Assembly: GCA_900471525.1 (NCBI GenBank)
Contig: UCEZ01000032.1
Span: 81,195 to 145,194, forward strand
DNA from: Hyphomicrobiales bacterium
Lineage (GTDB): Bacteria > Pseudomonadota > Alphaproteobacteria > Rhizobiales > Rhizobiaceae
Direction: 5' to 3'
DNA length: 64,000 nucleotides
Shown here: piece by piece, positions 52,156 to 61,986 of the stretch
How positions within the stretch are numbered: the stretch's first letter is position 1
How the letters are laid out: every line of letters starts with the position of its first letter
Translations under genes and position numbers: made by a program
Notes under the pieces: generated by a model
Told to the model about the DNA's origin: nothing
Database searches by the model: none
The model's input: only the letters and a program-made list of their open reading frames with translations

Positions 52156-53040
52156 ATGGCCACAATCGGCTTTATCGGACTGGGTATCATGGGCACGCCG
52201 ATGGCGCGCCACCTGCAGGATGCCGGCCACACCGTCGTCACCTCGAAATTCCACATCCCGCCGAAGCAGGAGCTCATCGACAACGGCCTGCGCTTCGCCG
52301 ACACCCCGAAAGCGCTGGCGGAAAAGGTCGATATCACCATCCTGATGCTGCCGGACACGCCGGATGTGAAGGATGTCCTGTTCGGTGAAAACGGCGTCGC
52401 TTATGGCATGTCGAAAGGCAAGCTGGTCATCGACATGAGCTCGATCTCGCCGATCGAGACCAAGGAATTTGCCAAGAAAGTGCGTGAAACGGGCGCCGAA
52501 TATATCGATGCCCCGGTTTCCGGTGGCGAAGTCGGCGCCAAGAACGCGTCGCTGTCGATCATGGCGGGCGGTACCGAGGGAAGTTTCGAGCGGGCGCTGC
52601 CGCTGTTCAAGCTGATGGGCAAGAACATCACGCTGGTCGGCGATTGCGGCGATGGCCAGGTGACCAAGGTCGCCAACCAGATCATCGTCGCGCTGACCAT
52701 CGAGGCTGTCGCGGAAGCACTGGTCTTTGCTTCGAAGGCCGGCGCCGATCCGGCGCGGGTCCGCGAAGCGCTGATGGGCGGCTTTGCCTCGTCGCGTATT
52801 CTGGAAGTGCATGGCGACCGCATGGTCAAGCGCACCTTCGAGCCAGGTTTCCGCATCTCCCTGCACCAGAAGGATCTGAACCTGGCACTCCAGGGAGCAA
52901 AGGCCATCGGTGTTTCTCTGCCGAACACGGCGGCGACGCAGGAACTGTTCAACAGTTGCGCTGCCCATGGGGATGCCGGCCTCGATCATTCAGGCCTCGT
53001 CACGGCTCTCGAACGCATGGCCAACCACGCGGTCGCCTGA
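52156..53040 (+). CDS. glxR: Tartronate semialdehyde reductase (2-hydroxy-3-oxopropionate reductase)
   Basis: A 294-residue beta-hydroxyacid dehydrogenase that reduces tartronate semialdehyde to glycerate with NAD(P)H. N-terminal cofactor motif GFIGLGIMGTPMARHLQDAG, substrate motif DAPVSGGEVGAKNASLSIMAGG and catalytic Lys in GDGQVTKVANQI are all present. It begins five bases after hyi. The symbol glxR/garR is assigned from operon context; family members on other beta-hydroxyacids look similar. Confidence 0.9.
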   Translation: MATIGFIGLGIMGTPMARHLQDAGHTVVTSKFHIPPKQELIDNGLRFADTPKALAEKVDITILMLPDTPDVKDVLFGENGVAYGMSKGKLVIDMSSISPIETKEFAKKVRETGAEYIDAPVSGGEVGAKNASLSIMAGGTEGSFERALPLFKLMGKNITLVGDCGDGQVTKVANQIIVALTIEAVAEALVFASKAGADPARVREALMGGFASSRILEVHGDRMVKRTFEPGFRISLHQKDLNLALQGAKAIGVSLPNTAATQELFNSCAAHGDAGLDHSGLVTALERMANHAVA

Positions 53041-53103
53041 CGACAGGACCGGGCGGTTGCGAGGAGGCGGCCGCCCGGTTGATTTATGAATGAGGATGAA
53101 GAC

Positions 53104-54372
53104 ATGGCCGTGATCGCCGACCCCAAAGCCTTTCTGGAAACGCTGTTTCACGCGGCGGTCGCCGCTGCCGATCCGGCAAGGGTGCTGGCCGCCAATCTGC
53201 CGGAAAGGCCAAAGGGCAGGACGGTGGTGATCGGCGCCGGCAAGGGTGCTGCCCAGATGGCGCAGGTGTTCGAACGGCTCTGGGAGGCACCGCTCACGGG
53301 TGCCGTCGTGACGCGCTACGGCTACGGCGCACGTTGCGAGCGGATCGAGGTACTGGAGGCATCGCATCCGCTGCCGGACGAGAACGGACTGAAGGCGTCG
53401 CGCCGGTTGCTCAAGGAAGTCAGCGGTCTTGGCGAGGACGATCTGGTCGTGGCGCTGATCTGCGGCGGCGGCTCGGCGCTGCTGCCGATGCCGGCTGAGG
53501 GGTTGACGCTGGACGACGAGATCGCCGTCAACCGGGCGCTGCTCGCCTCGGGCGCGCCGATCAGTGCGATGAACGCGATACGCAAGCATGTCTCCGGCAT
53601 CAAGGGCGGGCGGCTGGCGGCTGCCGCATGGCCTGCCCGGGTCGTGTCGCTGGTCGTCTCGGATATTCCCGGCGACGATCCGGCTCTGGTGGCCTCTGGT
53701 CCGACCATTCCGGACGAAACCACCCGCGAAGATGCGCTGCGCTATATCGAGCGATACCGGCTGGATCTACCGGAGCGGATCATGGCGTATATCCGTAGCG
53801 ACGCATCCACTGCACCGAGGCCCAACGACCGGCAGTTTCATCGCAACGAAGTCCGGCTTGTCGCTTCTGCCGCCGTATCGCTGGAGGCAGCGGCGGAGAA
53901 GGCGCGAGCCGCGGGTGTCGAAGCGGTTATCCTGTCCGATGCCATCGAGGGCGAGGCGCGCGAAGTCGGGCGCGTCCATGCGGCGATCGCCCGTGAAGTG
54001 GCTGCGCGCAACCGGCCTTTCCGCAAGCCCGTCGTCATTCTTTCCGGTGGGGAGACAACGGTGACGATAAGGGGCAAAGGCAAGGGCGGGCGCAACAGTG
54101 AATTCCTGCTGTCGCTGGCGCTCGGGATCGATGGTGCGGAGGGCATTTCCGCGCTCGCGGCCGATACCGATGGCATCGACGGATCGGAGGACAATGCCGG
54201 GGCGTTTGCCGACAGCATGACTGTTGCGCGGCTCTCGGCAGCTGGCGTCGATGGTGCGGCGTTCCTCGATCGCAATGATGCCTGGTCGGCGTTCGATGCT
54301 GTCGGGGATATCTTCAAGCCGGGACCGACGGGGACCAACGTCAATGATTTCCGGGCGATCCTGGTGCAGTAG
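53104..54372 (+). CDS. Glycerate 2-kinase (MOFRL/GckA-TtuD family)
   Basis: A 422-residue kinase that phosphorylates glycerate, in this family at the 2-position, delivering 2-phosphoglycerate to glycolysis. The N-terminal part has RTVVIGAGKGAAQMAQVFE and LVVALICGGGSALLPMPAEGLTL. The MOFRL domain follows (VVILSGGETTVTIRGKGKGGRNSEFLLSLALGI and AADTDGIDGSEDNAGAFAD). GAGGA lies seven bases before the ATG at 53104; an ATG at 53086 is possible. It ends the glyoxylate operon. Confidence 0.9.
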   Translation: MAVIADPKAFLETLFHAAVAAADPARVLAANLPERPKGRTVVIGAGKGAAQMAQVFERLWEAPLTGAVVTRYGYGARCERIEVLEASHPLPDENGLKASRRLLKEVSGLGEDDLVVALICGGGSALLPMPAEGLTLDDEIAVNRALLASGAPISAMNAIRKHVSGIKGGRLAAAAWPARVVSLVVSDIPGDDPALVASGPTIPDETTREDALRYIERYRLDLPERIMAYIRSDASTAPRPNDRQFHRNEVRLVASAAVSLEAAAEKARAAGVEAVILSDAIEGEAREVGRVHAAIAREVAARNRPFRKPVVILSGGETTVTIRGKGKGGRNSEFLLSLALGIDGAEGISALAADTDGIDGSEDNAGAFADSMTVARLSAAGVDGAAFLDRNDAWSAFDAVGDIFKPGPTGTNVNDFRAILVQ

Positions 54373-54434
54373 AGGCAACGGCGCTGATCCTGACCGCGGA
54401 ATGCACATTGAGTGGCGTGAGGCAAACTCCCCCG

Positions 54435-54573
54435 TCATTCCTGTGCTTGTCACAGGAATCCAGTGCGCCGTGTCCACGGCGCGTATGATCTTAGAAGCCT
54501 ATCCGGGCGGGAAGGAGTCCTCTCGCCGCGCAGACGCGCGGCGGCTGGATTCCTGTGACGAGCACAGGAATGA
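54435..54573. repeat. Palindromic repeat with 29-bp terminal inverted repeats
   Basis: The arm 54435-54463 and the arm 54545-54573 are inverted copies with one mismatch, and each arm is itself a palindrome (TTCCTGTG-cttgt-CACAGGAA). The 80-base core contains two further GC-rich hairpins. I recall such CACAGGAA elements as dispersed repeats of Rhizobium/Agrobacterium genomes. There is no transposase, so it is a MITE- or REP-like element. Confidence 0.75.
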
Positions 54574-54699
54574 TGGAGGAAGGATGATTCGGTTTCCAAG
54601 TCAGTGGCAATTCAACGCGCCTGAAGCAGCAACCGGCCGAAATTCGGGAACCAAATGCCTGATCGCCAGTTAGCCCCCTCATGGGTTCAACGGAAGAGG

Positions 54700-55128
54700 A
54701 TGAAGGCGATGCTGAAGTCATTGGCAGCTGAAGTCTTCGGCATTGATGTCGATCCGCAGCACGGCGGGATGAGCCTTGCCGATTTTGAATGGCGCTATCG
54801 CGTCCTGATCATTTTCCCCGACGACGGCCATGTGGATGCCACGCGTCAGGCAAACATGCTGCTTGCTCGGGCGGAGGGCCTGCGGGAGCGGGACATCATC
54901 GTGCTGGAGGTCGGCCGAAACGATGTAAAGGCGCTGTTCGGCCCGGATTACGATCTCAACTGCCACGCCATCCGCTACGATCTGGACGTGACGGACGGGT
55001 TCTTTGCGTTGATGCTGGTCGGCAAGGATGGGGCGGTCAAATTTCGATCCGATGAGGTTGTCGTTCCCGACGAGATTTTTGGGCTGATCGATCAGATGCC
55101 GATGCGACAGAAAGAGCGGCCTCACTAA
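54700..55128 (+). CDS. DUF4174-like protein
   Basis: A 142-residue hydrophilic protein. The segment SLADFEWRYRVLIIFPDDGHVDATRQANMLLARAEGLRERDIIVLEV and the later FFALMLVGKDGAVKFRSDEVV fit the DUF4174 pattern, a thioredoxin-like fold with a first strand RVLIIF and a final GKDG-x-K-R segment. No redox CXXC is present. No signal peptide is clear when starting at 54700; an ATG at 54709 is equally possible. It converges on the flavoprotein gene with a four-base overlap at the stops. Confidence 0.65.
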   Translation: MKAMLKSLAAEVFGIDVDPQHGGMSLADFEWRYRVLIIFPDDGHVDATRQANMLLARAEGLRERDIIVLEVGRNDVKALFGPDYDLNCHAIRYDLDVTDGFFALMLVGKDGAVKFRSDEVVVPDEIFGLIDQMPMRQKERPH

Positions 55129-56360
55129 ACCGCCGAATGCGCTGTTCCAGCGGTATCACGCAACCATTGATCTATTCCCCGCGCCGCTGCCCGTCCGGTG
55201 GCGAAGCAGGCGGTCAGCAGGTAGCCGCCGGTGGGCGCCTCCCAGTCCAGCATTTCTCCGGCGGCGAAGGCGCCGGGAAGGGCTTTCAGCATATAGCGCT
55301 CGTCGAGGCCGTCGAAGCTTATGCCGCCTGCAGAGGAAATCGCTTCGGCGATGGGGCGTGGCCTTACGATCGGAATGGGTAATGCCTTGATCAGCCGTGC
55401 CAATTGAGCGGAATCGTTCAACTCAGCGTGGGGGCCGAGTTCCCGCAGCAGTGCGGATTTGATGCCTTCGAGACCGGCGCCCTTGCGCAGGCGATTGGAC
55501 AGGCTTGCCTTGGCGTCCTGCCGCGCGAGGTCTTTGGCCAGACGCTCGGAGCTTCTTCCCGGTGCGAGATCGATCGATAGATAAGCCTCGCCGCTTTGTT
55601 TGAGCCGGTCGCGCAGCGCGGCGGAATGGGCGTAGACGAGGCTGCCCTCGATGCCGTGTTGGGAAATCACGAATTCGCCGGGGAACGTTCCGGCATCGGA
55701 CGTGGCCGTTACCGATTTCAGCGGTGCGCCGGAAAAGCGAGTTTTGAAGACATCGCTCCAGGCGACGTCGAAGCCGCAATTGGCCGGCTCGATGTCGTGG
55801 ATATCGACACCCTTGTCGCGTAGGAGGGTGGTCCAGCTTCCATCAGAGCCGAGGCGCGGCCAACTGGCGCCGCCGAGCGCGAGCAGCGTCGCGTCGCTGC
55901 GGATCGTTATGGGGCCATTCGGCGTTTCAAATGCGAGGCCGTCATGAGCAAAACCGGTCCAGCGATGGCGCGTTAGCAGCGTCACGCGTTGTGTCTCCAA
56001 TCTGCGCAACCATGCGCGCAGCAGCGGCGACGCCTTCATGACATCAGGGAAAACCCGGCCCGACGTGCCGACGAAGGTCTCCGTGCCGAGGCCGGATGCC
56101 CAAACGCGCACGTCATCGGGCGTGAAGGTGTCGAGGGCTGCGCGCAGCTGTTCGGAGGCTGCTCCGAAACGGGTGGCGAAGCGGTCGTAGTCCTCGGAAT
56201 GGGTGATGTTGAGGCCGGATTTGCCGGCGAGCAGGAACTTTCGGCCAAATGTTGGCATGCTGTCATAGACCGTGACGGCATGGTCGGACAGCGAAAGCAC
56301 TTCCGCTGCCATCAGGCCCGTCGGCCCGCCGCCGATGATCGCGATCTGTTTTCCCGTCAT
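55125..56360 (-). CDS. HI0933/YhiN-family flavoprotein
   Basis: A 411-residue FAD-binding protein. It starts [23 protein letters not shown], followed by [20 protein letters not shown] and, near the C-terminus, [32 protein letters not shown], the HI0933 signatures. The version here (TIGR03862-type, with [14 protein letters not shown]) is common in alphaproteobacteria. The ATG at 56360 puts the FAD motif at the N-terminus. Function is unknown in spite of wide conservation. Confidence 0.88.
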   Translation of the reverse strand: MTGKQIAIIGGGPTGLMAAEVLSLSDHAVTVYDSMPTFGRKFLLAGKSGLNITHSEDYDRFATRFGAASEQLRAALDTFTPDDVRVWASGLGTETFVGTSGRVFPDVMKASPLLRAWLRRLETQRVTLLTRHRWTGFAHDGLAFETPNGPITIRSDATLLALGGASWPRLGSDGSWTTLLRDKGVDIHDIEPANCGFDVAWSDVFKTRFSGAPLKSVTATSDAGTFPGEFVISQHGIEGSLVYAHSAALRDRLKQSGEAYLSIDLAPGRSSERLAKDLARQDAKASLSNRLRKGAGLEGIKSALLRELGPHAELNDSAQLARLIKALPIPIVRPRPIAEAISSAGGISFDGLDERYMLKALPGAFAAGEMLDWEAPTGGYLLTACFATGRAAARGIDQWLRDTAGTAHSAV

Positions 56361-56742
56361 GTTCCGCCCGCTGCTGATTATTCTAGGCTCGTCTTGGAAG
56401 CAGTCGACGTTTCGCGCAAGGGCCATCGCGATCATTGCTGGCACAGGACACGTGCTCTCGTCGCTCATCTCGGCAGTTGCCACCTCAAAGGAGCAGTTTC
56501 CCATCGTAATTTTTTACAAATCATGCGTGCAAGCCCCTGTCTTGGTTCGGAAATTGTTGTGGGGGTGTGTTAGTCTCGAAAATCGGTACCGGCGGTATGG
56601 AGAGGAGTCCGTTTCGCCGGCGTCTTGCAATGACTGCTGTCCCGGGAGGAATGCAGATATCCGCGCGGCTTCTTCTTCGAGGCCAGGGTGGATATTGCTC
56701 GCCTCCCGCATTCAGCAGCGCGATCCGATGGGAGGAGACCCG
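56361..56742. other. Divergent intergenic region before the leucine operon
   Basis: A 382-base gap between the flavoprotein and the isovaleryl-CoA dehydrogenase gene. The stretch around 56505-56580 is relatively AT-rich and is the likely promoter region, but no -10/-35 pair stands out. An in-frame extension of the dehydrogenase frame through this gap lacks protein-like composition. Confidence 0.5.
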
Positions 56743-57906
56743 ATGTATTCAGGCGGTTTGAGCTTTGCTCTGGGCGAAGAGATCGAGGCCCTGCGCGAGA
56801 CCGTGCGCCGGTTTGCCGGCGAGCGCATTGCGCCGTATGCGGCCGATATTGACCGGGAAAACAGCTTTCCGATGCCGCTCTGGCGGGAACTGGGCGATCT
56901 CGGCCTGCTCGGCATCACAGCGGGCGAGGATTATGGCGGCATCGGCCTCGGCTATCTCGCCCATTGCGTGGCGATGGAGGAAATCAGCCGGGCCTCGGCG
57001 TCGGTGGGTTTGAGCTACGGGGCGCATTCCAATCTTTGCGTCAACCAGATCAACCGCAACGGTTCCGACGCGCAGAAAGCCCGATATCTGCCGAAGTTGA
57101 TTTCCGGCGAGCATGTCGGGGCGCTGGCAATGTCGGAACCGGGTGCCGGTTCCGATGTCGTCTCGATGAAGCTCAGGGCCGACAAGCGCGGCGATCGGTA
57201 TGTGCTCAACGGCAACAAGATGTGGATCACTAACGGCCCGGATGCCGATGTGCTGGTGGTCTATGCGAAGACCGATCCGGAAGCGGGGCCGCGCGGCATC
57301 ACGGCGTTCCTGATCGAGAAGGGTTTTCCCGGCTTTTCCACCGGGCAGAAGCTCGACAAGCTCGGCATGCGCGGCTCCAACACCTGCGAGCTGATCTTCA
57401 GCGATTGCGAGGTGCCGGAGGAAAATGTTCTCGGCAATGTGGGCGGCGGCGTCCGCATCCTGATGTCGGGGCTGGACTACGAGCGTGTCGTGCTGTCCGC
57501 CGGACCGCTCGGCATCATGGCCGCTTGTCTCGACGCTGCTGTCCCCTATCTCCATGAAAGAAAGCAGTTCGGTCAGCCGATCGGAGAATTCCAGCTCATG
57601 CAGGGCAAGATCGCCGACATGTATGTGACGCTGAACGCAGCGCGCGCTTACGTCTACGCCGTGGCCGCCGCCTGCGACCGGGGCGAGACGACGCGCAAGG
57701 ACGCCGCGGGATGCATCCTCTACGTGGCCGAGCGGGCGACGGCGCTGGCGCTCGAAACCATCCAGGTGCTGGGCGGCAACGGCTATACGAATGATTATCC
57801 AGCGGGCCGTCTGCTCAGAGATGCGAAACTCTACGAGATCGGCGCGGGAACCTCGGAGATACGGCGCATGCTGATCGGCAGGGAGCTGTTCAGCGAGACG
57901 GCATAA
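56743..57906 (+). CDS. liuA: Isovaleryl-CoA dehydrogenase
   Basis: A 387-residue FAD enzyme oxidising isovaleryl-CoA to 3-methylcrotonyl-CoA in leucine breakdown. Evidence: FAD motif [36 protein letters not shown], the IVD-type catalytic Glu in [15 protein letters not shown], and C-terminal [19 protein letters not shown], where the Glu position of other acyl-CoA dehydrogenases is Gly. GGAGGAG lies six bases before the ATG at 56743. The methylcrotonyl-CoA carboxylase genes follow, which makes the assignment firm. Confidence 0.93.
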   Translation: MYSGGLSFALGEEIEALRETVRRFAGERIAPYAADIDRENSFPMPLWRELGDLGLLGITAGEDYGGIGLGYLAHCVAMEEISRASASVGLSYGAHSNLCVNQINRNGSDAQKARYLPKLISGEHVGALAMSEPGAGSDVVSMKLRADKRGDRYVLNGNKMWITNGPDADVLVVYAKTDPEAGPRGITAFLIEKGFPGFSTGQKLDKLGMRGSNTCELIFSDCEVPEENVLGNVGGGVRILMSGLDYERVVLSAGPLGIMAACLDAAVPYLHERKQFGQPIGEFQLMQGKIADMYVTLNAARAYVYAVAAACDRGETTRKDAAGCILYVAERATALALETIQVLGGNGYTNDYPAGRLLRDAKLYEIGAGTSEIRRMLIGRELFSETA

Positions 57907-57985
57907 CGGCAGGGATCAATGCCAGTAAAATGCCAGTGGTCCCTGGGGTGGAGGAGAGCAGGATGTTTGGTCGATCGGGGGATGA

Positions 57986-59593
57986 ATGGCCGTTCTGAAA
58001 TCGCAGGTTTCGACGTCGTCGGAGGCATTCCGCGCCAATAGCGCGGCGATGACCGAAGCGATGCGCGTGGTGGAGGAGGCTGCATTTCTGGCGGCCGGCG
58101 GTGGCGGCGAGGTGGCGCGCGAACGCCATGTCAGCCGCGGCAAGATGCTGCCGCGCGAGCGGGTGGCGCAGCTGATTGACCCGGCGACGCCATTCCTCGA
58201 GGTCGGCATGACGGCCGCGCACGGGCTCTACAATGGCGATGCGCCGGCGGCGGGCCTGATCACCGGGATCGGCCGCATCTCCGGCCGCGACTGCATGATC
58301 GTCTGCAACGATGCGACGGTTAAAGGTGGCACCTACTATCCGATGACCGTGAAGAAGCATCTCCGGGCTCAGGAGATAGCCGCCGAAAACAATCTGCCTT
58401 GCGTCTACCTGGTCGATTCCGGCGGCGCCAACCTGCCGAACCAGGACGAGGTGTTTCCGGACCGGGATCATTTCGGCCGCATCTTCTACAACCAGGCCAA
58501 CATGTCGGCCGCCGGCATTCCGCAGATCTCCGTGGTGATGGGCTCGTGCACGGCGGGCGGCGCCTATGTGCCGGCCATGTCGGACGAGGCGATCATCGTC
58601 GAAAAGCAGGGTACGATCTTCCTGGCCGGCCCACCGCTTGTGCGGGCCGCGACGGGCGAGATCGTCTCGTCGGAGGATCTCGGCGGCGGTGACGTGCATA
58701 CGCGACTTTCCGGCGTGGCCGACCACCTGGCGCGCGACGATGCCCATGCGCTGGCTCTGGCGCGCCGGGCTGTCGCCAACCTGAACCGGCCAAGAATTGG
58801 CACTGTTGAACTGCAGACGCCGGAGGAACCGGCCTACGATCCCGACGACATCCCGGGTGTCGTGCCTTCGGACCTGCGCACGCCCTATGACATTCGCGAG
58901 GTGATCGCCCGGATCGTCGATGGTTCCCGGCTGGACGAGTTCAAGGCGCGCTACGGCACGACGCTGGTCTGCGGCTTTGCCCATGTGCATGGCATTCCCG
59001 TCGGCATCATCGCCAACAATGGGGTGCTGTTTTCGGAATCGGCGCTGAAGGGCACGCATTTCGTCGAATTGTGCTCGCAGCGCAAGATCCCGCTCATCTT
59101 CCTGCAGAACATCACCGGCTTCATGGTCGGGCGGAAATACGAGACGGAGGGCATCGCCAAGCACGGCGCCAAGCTGGTGACGGCGGTGGCGACAACCAAG
59201 GTGCCGAAGATCACCATGCTGGTCGGCGGCTCCTTCGGCGCCGGCAATTACGGCATGGGCGGCCGGGCCTTCTCGCCGCGTTTCCTCTGGACCTGGCCGA
59301 ACAGCCGGATCTCGGTGATGGGCGGCGAACAGGCGGCGGGCGTTCTGGCAACGGTGCGCGGCGATGCGCTGAAGCGCGCAGGGACCCCATGGACGGAGGA
59401 AGACGAGGCGAAATTCAAGCAGCCGGTGCTGAACCTGTTCGAAACCCAGAGCCATCCGCTCTACGCCTCGGCAAGGCTCTGGGACGACGGCATCATCGAT
59501 CCGCGCAAGAGCCGCGACGTGCTGGCGCTCTCCCTTTCGGCAACATTGAATGCCCCTATCGACGATACCCGTTTTGGCCTGTTCAGGATGTGA
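57986..59593 (+). CDS. liuB: Methylcrotonyl-CoA carboxylase beta subunit (carboxyltransferase)
   Basis: A 535-residue carboxyltransferase that moves CO2 from biotin to 3-methylcrotonyl-CoA. It contains [55 protein letters not shown] (the typical MCC-beta block), [23 protein letters not shown] and [23 protein letters not shown]. It starts 79 bases after liuA. Its partner subunit is encoded at 60001 after a RidA-like gene. Confidence 0.95.
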   Translation: MAVLKSQVSTSSEAFRANSAAMTEAMRVVEEAAFLAAGGGGEVARERHVSRGKMLPRERVAQLIDPATPFLEVGMTAAHGLYNGDAPAAGLITGIGRISGRDCMIVCNDATVKGGTYYPMTVKKHLRAQEIAAENNLPCVYLVDSGGANLPNQDEVFPDRDHFGRIFYNQANMSAAGIPQISVVMGSCTAGGAYVPAMSDEAIIVEKQGTIFLAGPPLVRAATGEIVSSEDLGGGDVHTRLSGVADHLARDDAHALALARRAVANLNRPRIGTVELQTPEEPAYDPDDIPGVVPSDLRTPYDIREVIARIVDGSRLDEFKARYGTTLVCGFAHVHGIPVGIIANNGVLFSESALKGTHFVELCSQRKIPLIFLQNITGFMVGRKYETEGIAKHGAKLVTAVATTKVPKITMLVGGSFGAGNYGMGGRAFSPRFLWTWPNSRISVMGGEQAAGVLATVRGDALKRAGTPWTEEDEAKFKQPVLNLFETQSHPLYASARLWDDGIIDPRKSRDVLALSLSATLNAPIDDTRFGLFRM

Positions 59594-59603
59594 GGAGATG
59601 ACA

Positions 59604-59987
59604 ATGAAACGCGAAGCTTTCAATGCCAAGAATGCCCCTCAACCGCGCGGCGGCTATTCGCAGGCTGTGCGGCTTGAGGATTTCCAGCGGCTGCTTCTCG
59701 TCAGCGGCCAGATCCCGACGGATTCCGACGACGTCGTGCCGGCGGGCTTCGAAGCGCAGGCGCGGCAGGTCTGGCTCAATGTCGACGCGCAGCTGAAAGC
59801 GGCGGGAATGACCAAGGCCGATATCGTCAAGGTGACGACCTATCTCGCTGACCGGCATCACACCATGGCCAACCGCGAGATCCGCAGCGAATACCTCGGC
59901 AGCCTGGCGCCGGCGATGACGGTGGTGATCGCCGGCATTTTCGACGGGGCCTGGCTGCTTGAGGTCGAAGTCGTCGCGGCGCAATAG
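59604..59987 (+). CDS. RidA (YjgF/YER057c/UK114) family protein
   Basis: A 127-residue protein with the RidA fold: GGYSQAVRLEDFQRLLLVSGQIP and LNVDAQLKAAGMTKADIVKVTTYLADRHH. The catalytic Arg of true RidA enamine deaminases (near position 105, in the NRP-x-R segment) is not present here: the corresponding part reads LAPAMTVVIAGIFDGAWLLEVEVVAA. It may therefore belong to a Rid subfamily without imine deaminase activity. It lies between the two carboxylase subunit genes with gaps of 10 and 13 bases. GGAG at 59594-59597 favours ATG 59604 over 59598. Confidence 0.83.
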   Translation: MKREAFNAKNAPQPRGGYSQAVRLEDFQRLLLVSGQIPTDSDDVVPAGFEAQARQVWLNVDAQLKAAGMTKADIVKVTTYLADRHHTMANREIRSEYLGSLAPAMTVVIAGIFDGAWLLEVEVVAAQ

Positions 59988-60000
59988 ACCGGAATTGAAT

Positions 60001-61986
60001 ATGTTCTCGAAGATCCTCATCGCCAATCGCGGCGAAATCGCCTGCCGTATCATCCGTACGGCACGGCGCCTCGGCATCCGCACGGTCGCCGTCTATTCCG
60101 ATGCGGATGCCGGTGCGCTGCATGTCGAACTGGCGGACGAGGCTTTTCGCATCGGCGCGGCTTCGGCAAGCGAAAGCTATCTTTCCGCCGAACGCATCCT
60201 TGCGGCCGCCCAGAGGTCAGGTGCGCAGGCGATCCACCCGGGTTATGGCTTTCTTTCGGAGAACGCGGATTTTGCCGAAAGCGTCGAGGCGGCTGGGCTG
60301 GCCTTTATCGGCCCCTCAGCGGCCGCCATTCGCGCCATGGGTCTGAAGGATGCGGCAAAGGCGCTGATGGAGCAATCGGGCGTGCCGGTGGTCCCCGGTT
60401 ATCATGGCGACGACCAGGACGCTGCATTTCTGGCCGAACAAGCCGTCGACATCGGATTTCCGGTGCTGATCAAGGCGCGGGCCGGCGGTGGCGGCAAGGG
60501 GATGCGCCGGGTCGACCAGCCGGAGGATTTCGGCGCGGCGCTCGACGCGGCGCGCCGGGAGGCGGAAGCGGCCTTCGGCGACGGTGCAGTGCTCATCGAG
60601 AAATACCTGCAGCGGCCCCGCCACATCGAAATTCAGGTGTTCGGCGACAGTCACGGCAATGTCGTGCATCTGTTCGAGCGCGACTGCTCGCTGCAGCGGC
60701 GGCATCAGAAGGTGATCGAGGAGGCGCCGGCGCCGGGCATGACGGCCGAAATGCGCATGGCCATGGGCGAAGCGGCCGTTCGGGCAGCGCAGGCGATCGG
60801 CTATCAGGGGGCGGGCACCGTCGAGTTCATCGTCGATGTCACCAGCGGGCTCTGGCCGGACAAGTTCTTCTTCATGGAGATGAACACGCGGCTGCAGGTC
60901 GAACATCCGGTGACGGAGGCGATCACCGGCATCGACCTCGTCGAATGGCAGTTGCGGGTGGCAAATGGCGAGCCGCTGCCGTTGAAGCAATCCGAGCTTT
61001 CGATCGATGGCTGGGCATTCGAGGCGCGCGTCTATGCCGAGGATCCGGCGCGCGGTTTCCTGCCATCGACCGGCACGCTCTCACATCTGAGCTTTCCGAA
61101 TGATGATACGCGGATCGACGCCGGCGTCCGCCAGGGCGATCGCATCAGCCCCTACTATGATCCGATGATTGCCAAGCTCACCGTGCACGGACCGACGAGA
61201 GCAGCGGCACTCGCACGGCTGACGGAAGCGCTGAAAAACAGCCATATCGGCGGCGTCGCCAACAATCTCGATTTCCTCGCGCGCCTGAGCCGGCAGCCGG
61301 ATTTCCTGTCGGGCTATCCCGATACCGGCCTGATCGACCGGGAGGTCGAGGGGCTGACCGCGACCAAGGCGCCCGATGAGACGGCAGTGGCGCTGGCGGC
61401 AGTCCTGTCGCTCGGTGCCCTGCGGAACCCGTCTGCCAGCGATCCCTGGGTGTCGCTCGGCCATTGGCAGATCTGGGGGCAGGCGACACGCATCGTGACG
61501 GTGGATCATGCCGGCGAGCGTCATGTCCTCCGCGTGGCGGCCCGGGGGCTCGACCTGTTTGCAGTTCATATCGGCAATCGGGTCATTCCTGTTCGTATTT
61601 TCGGCCGGGTCGACGGTGGCTGCCACGCGGAGGTCGACGGCCGACAGAGCCGCTTGCAACGCATCGAGACGCCGCACGGCTTCACGCTTCTCGTTGACGG
61701 CAGCGCCTATGATTTTCATGTTCCGGACTCGCTGGATGGCGAAGCCGAGAGTGCTGCCGGAACCGATCGCCTCGTGGCGCCCATGCCGGGCCTGATCAAA
61801 CTGGTGCGCGTTCGGGAGGGAGATCAGGTCTCGAAGGGGGACGCGCTGATCGTCATGGAAGCGATGAAGATGGAACTGACGCTGCCCGCAAGCCGGGACG
61901 GCCTGGTGGAAAGCCTGTTTGTTGCCGAGGGCGACCAGACGGCGGAGGGCACGGTGCTGTTGTCGTTGAAGCCCGAGGAGGCGTGA
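60001..61986 (+). CDS. liuD: Methylcrotonyl-CoA carboxylase alpha subunit (biotin carboxylase + BCCP)
   Basis: A 661-residue biotin-containing subunit. The biotin carboxylase part starts MFSKILIANRGEIACRIIRTARRLGI, with the ATP-grasp KARAGGGGKGMRRV loop, QRRHQKVIEEAPAP and MEMNTRLQVEHPVTE. The C-terminal BCCP domain has APMPGLIKLVRVREGDQVSKGDALIVMEAMKMEL with the biotinylated Lys in EAMKM. The stop overlaps the next start by one base (TGATG). Confidence 0.95.
   Translation: MFSKILIANRGEIACRIIRTARRLGIRTVAVYSDADAGALHVELADEAFRIGAASASESYLSAERILAAAQRSGAQAIHPGYGFLSENADFAESVEAAGLAFIGPSAAAIRAMGLKDAAKALMEQSGVPVVPGYHGDDQDAAFLAEQAVDIGFPVLIKARAGGGGKGMRRVDQPEDFGAALDAARREAEAAFGDGAVLIEKYLQRPRHIEIQVFGDSHGNVVHLFERDCSLQRRHQKVIEEAPAPGMTAEMRMAMGEAAVRAAQAIGYQGAGTVEFIVDVTSGLWPDKFFFMEMNTRLQVEHPVTEAITGIDLVEWQLRVANGEPLPLKQSELSIDGWAFEARVYAEDPARGFLPSTGTLSHLSFPNDDTRIDAGVRQGDRISPYYDPMIAKLTVHGPTRAAALARLTEALKNSHIGGVANNLDFLARLSRQPDFLSGYPDTGLIDREVEGLTATKAPDETAVALAAVLSLGALRNPSASDPWVSLGHWQIWGQATRIVTVDHAGERHVLRVAARGLDLFAVHIGNRVIPVRIFGRVDGGCHAEVDGRQSRLQRIETPHGFTLLVDGSAYDFHVPDSLDGEAESAAGTDRLVAPMPGLIKLVRVREGDQVSKGDALIVMEAMKMELTLPASRDGLVESLFVAEGDQTAEGTVLLSLKPEEA

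Noticed and set aside
57890..59629. 579-codon open frame on the minus strand opposite liuB
   Set aside because: Antisense shadow of the carboxyltransferase gene, whose identity is certain.
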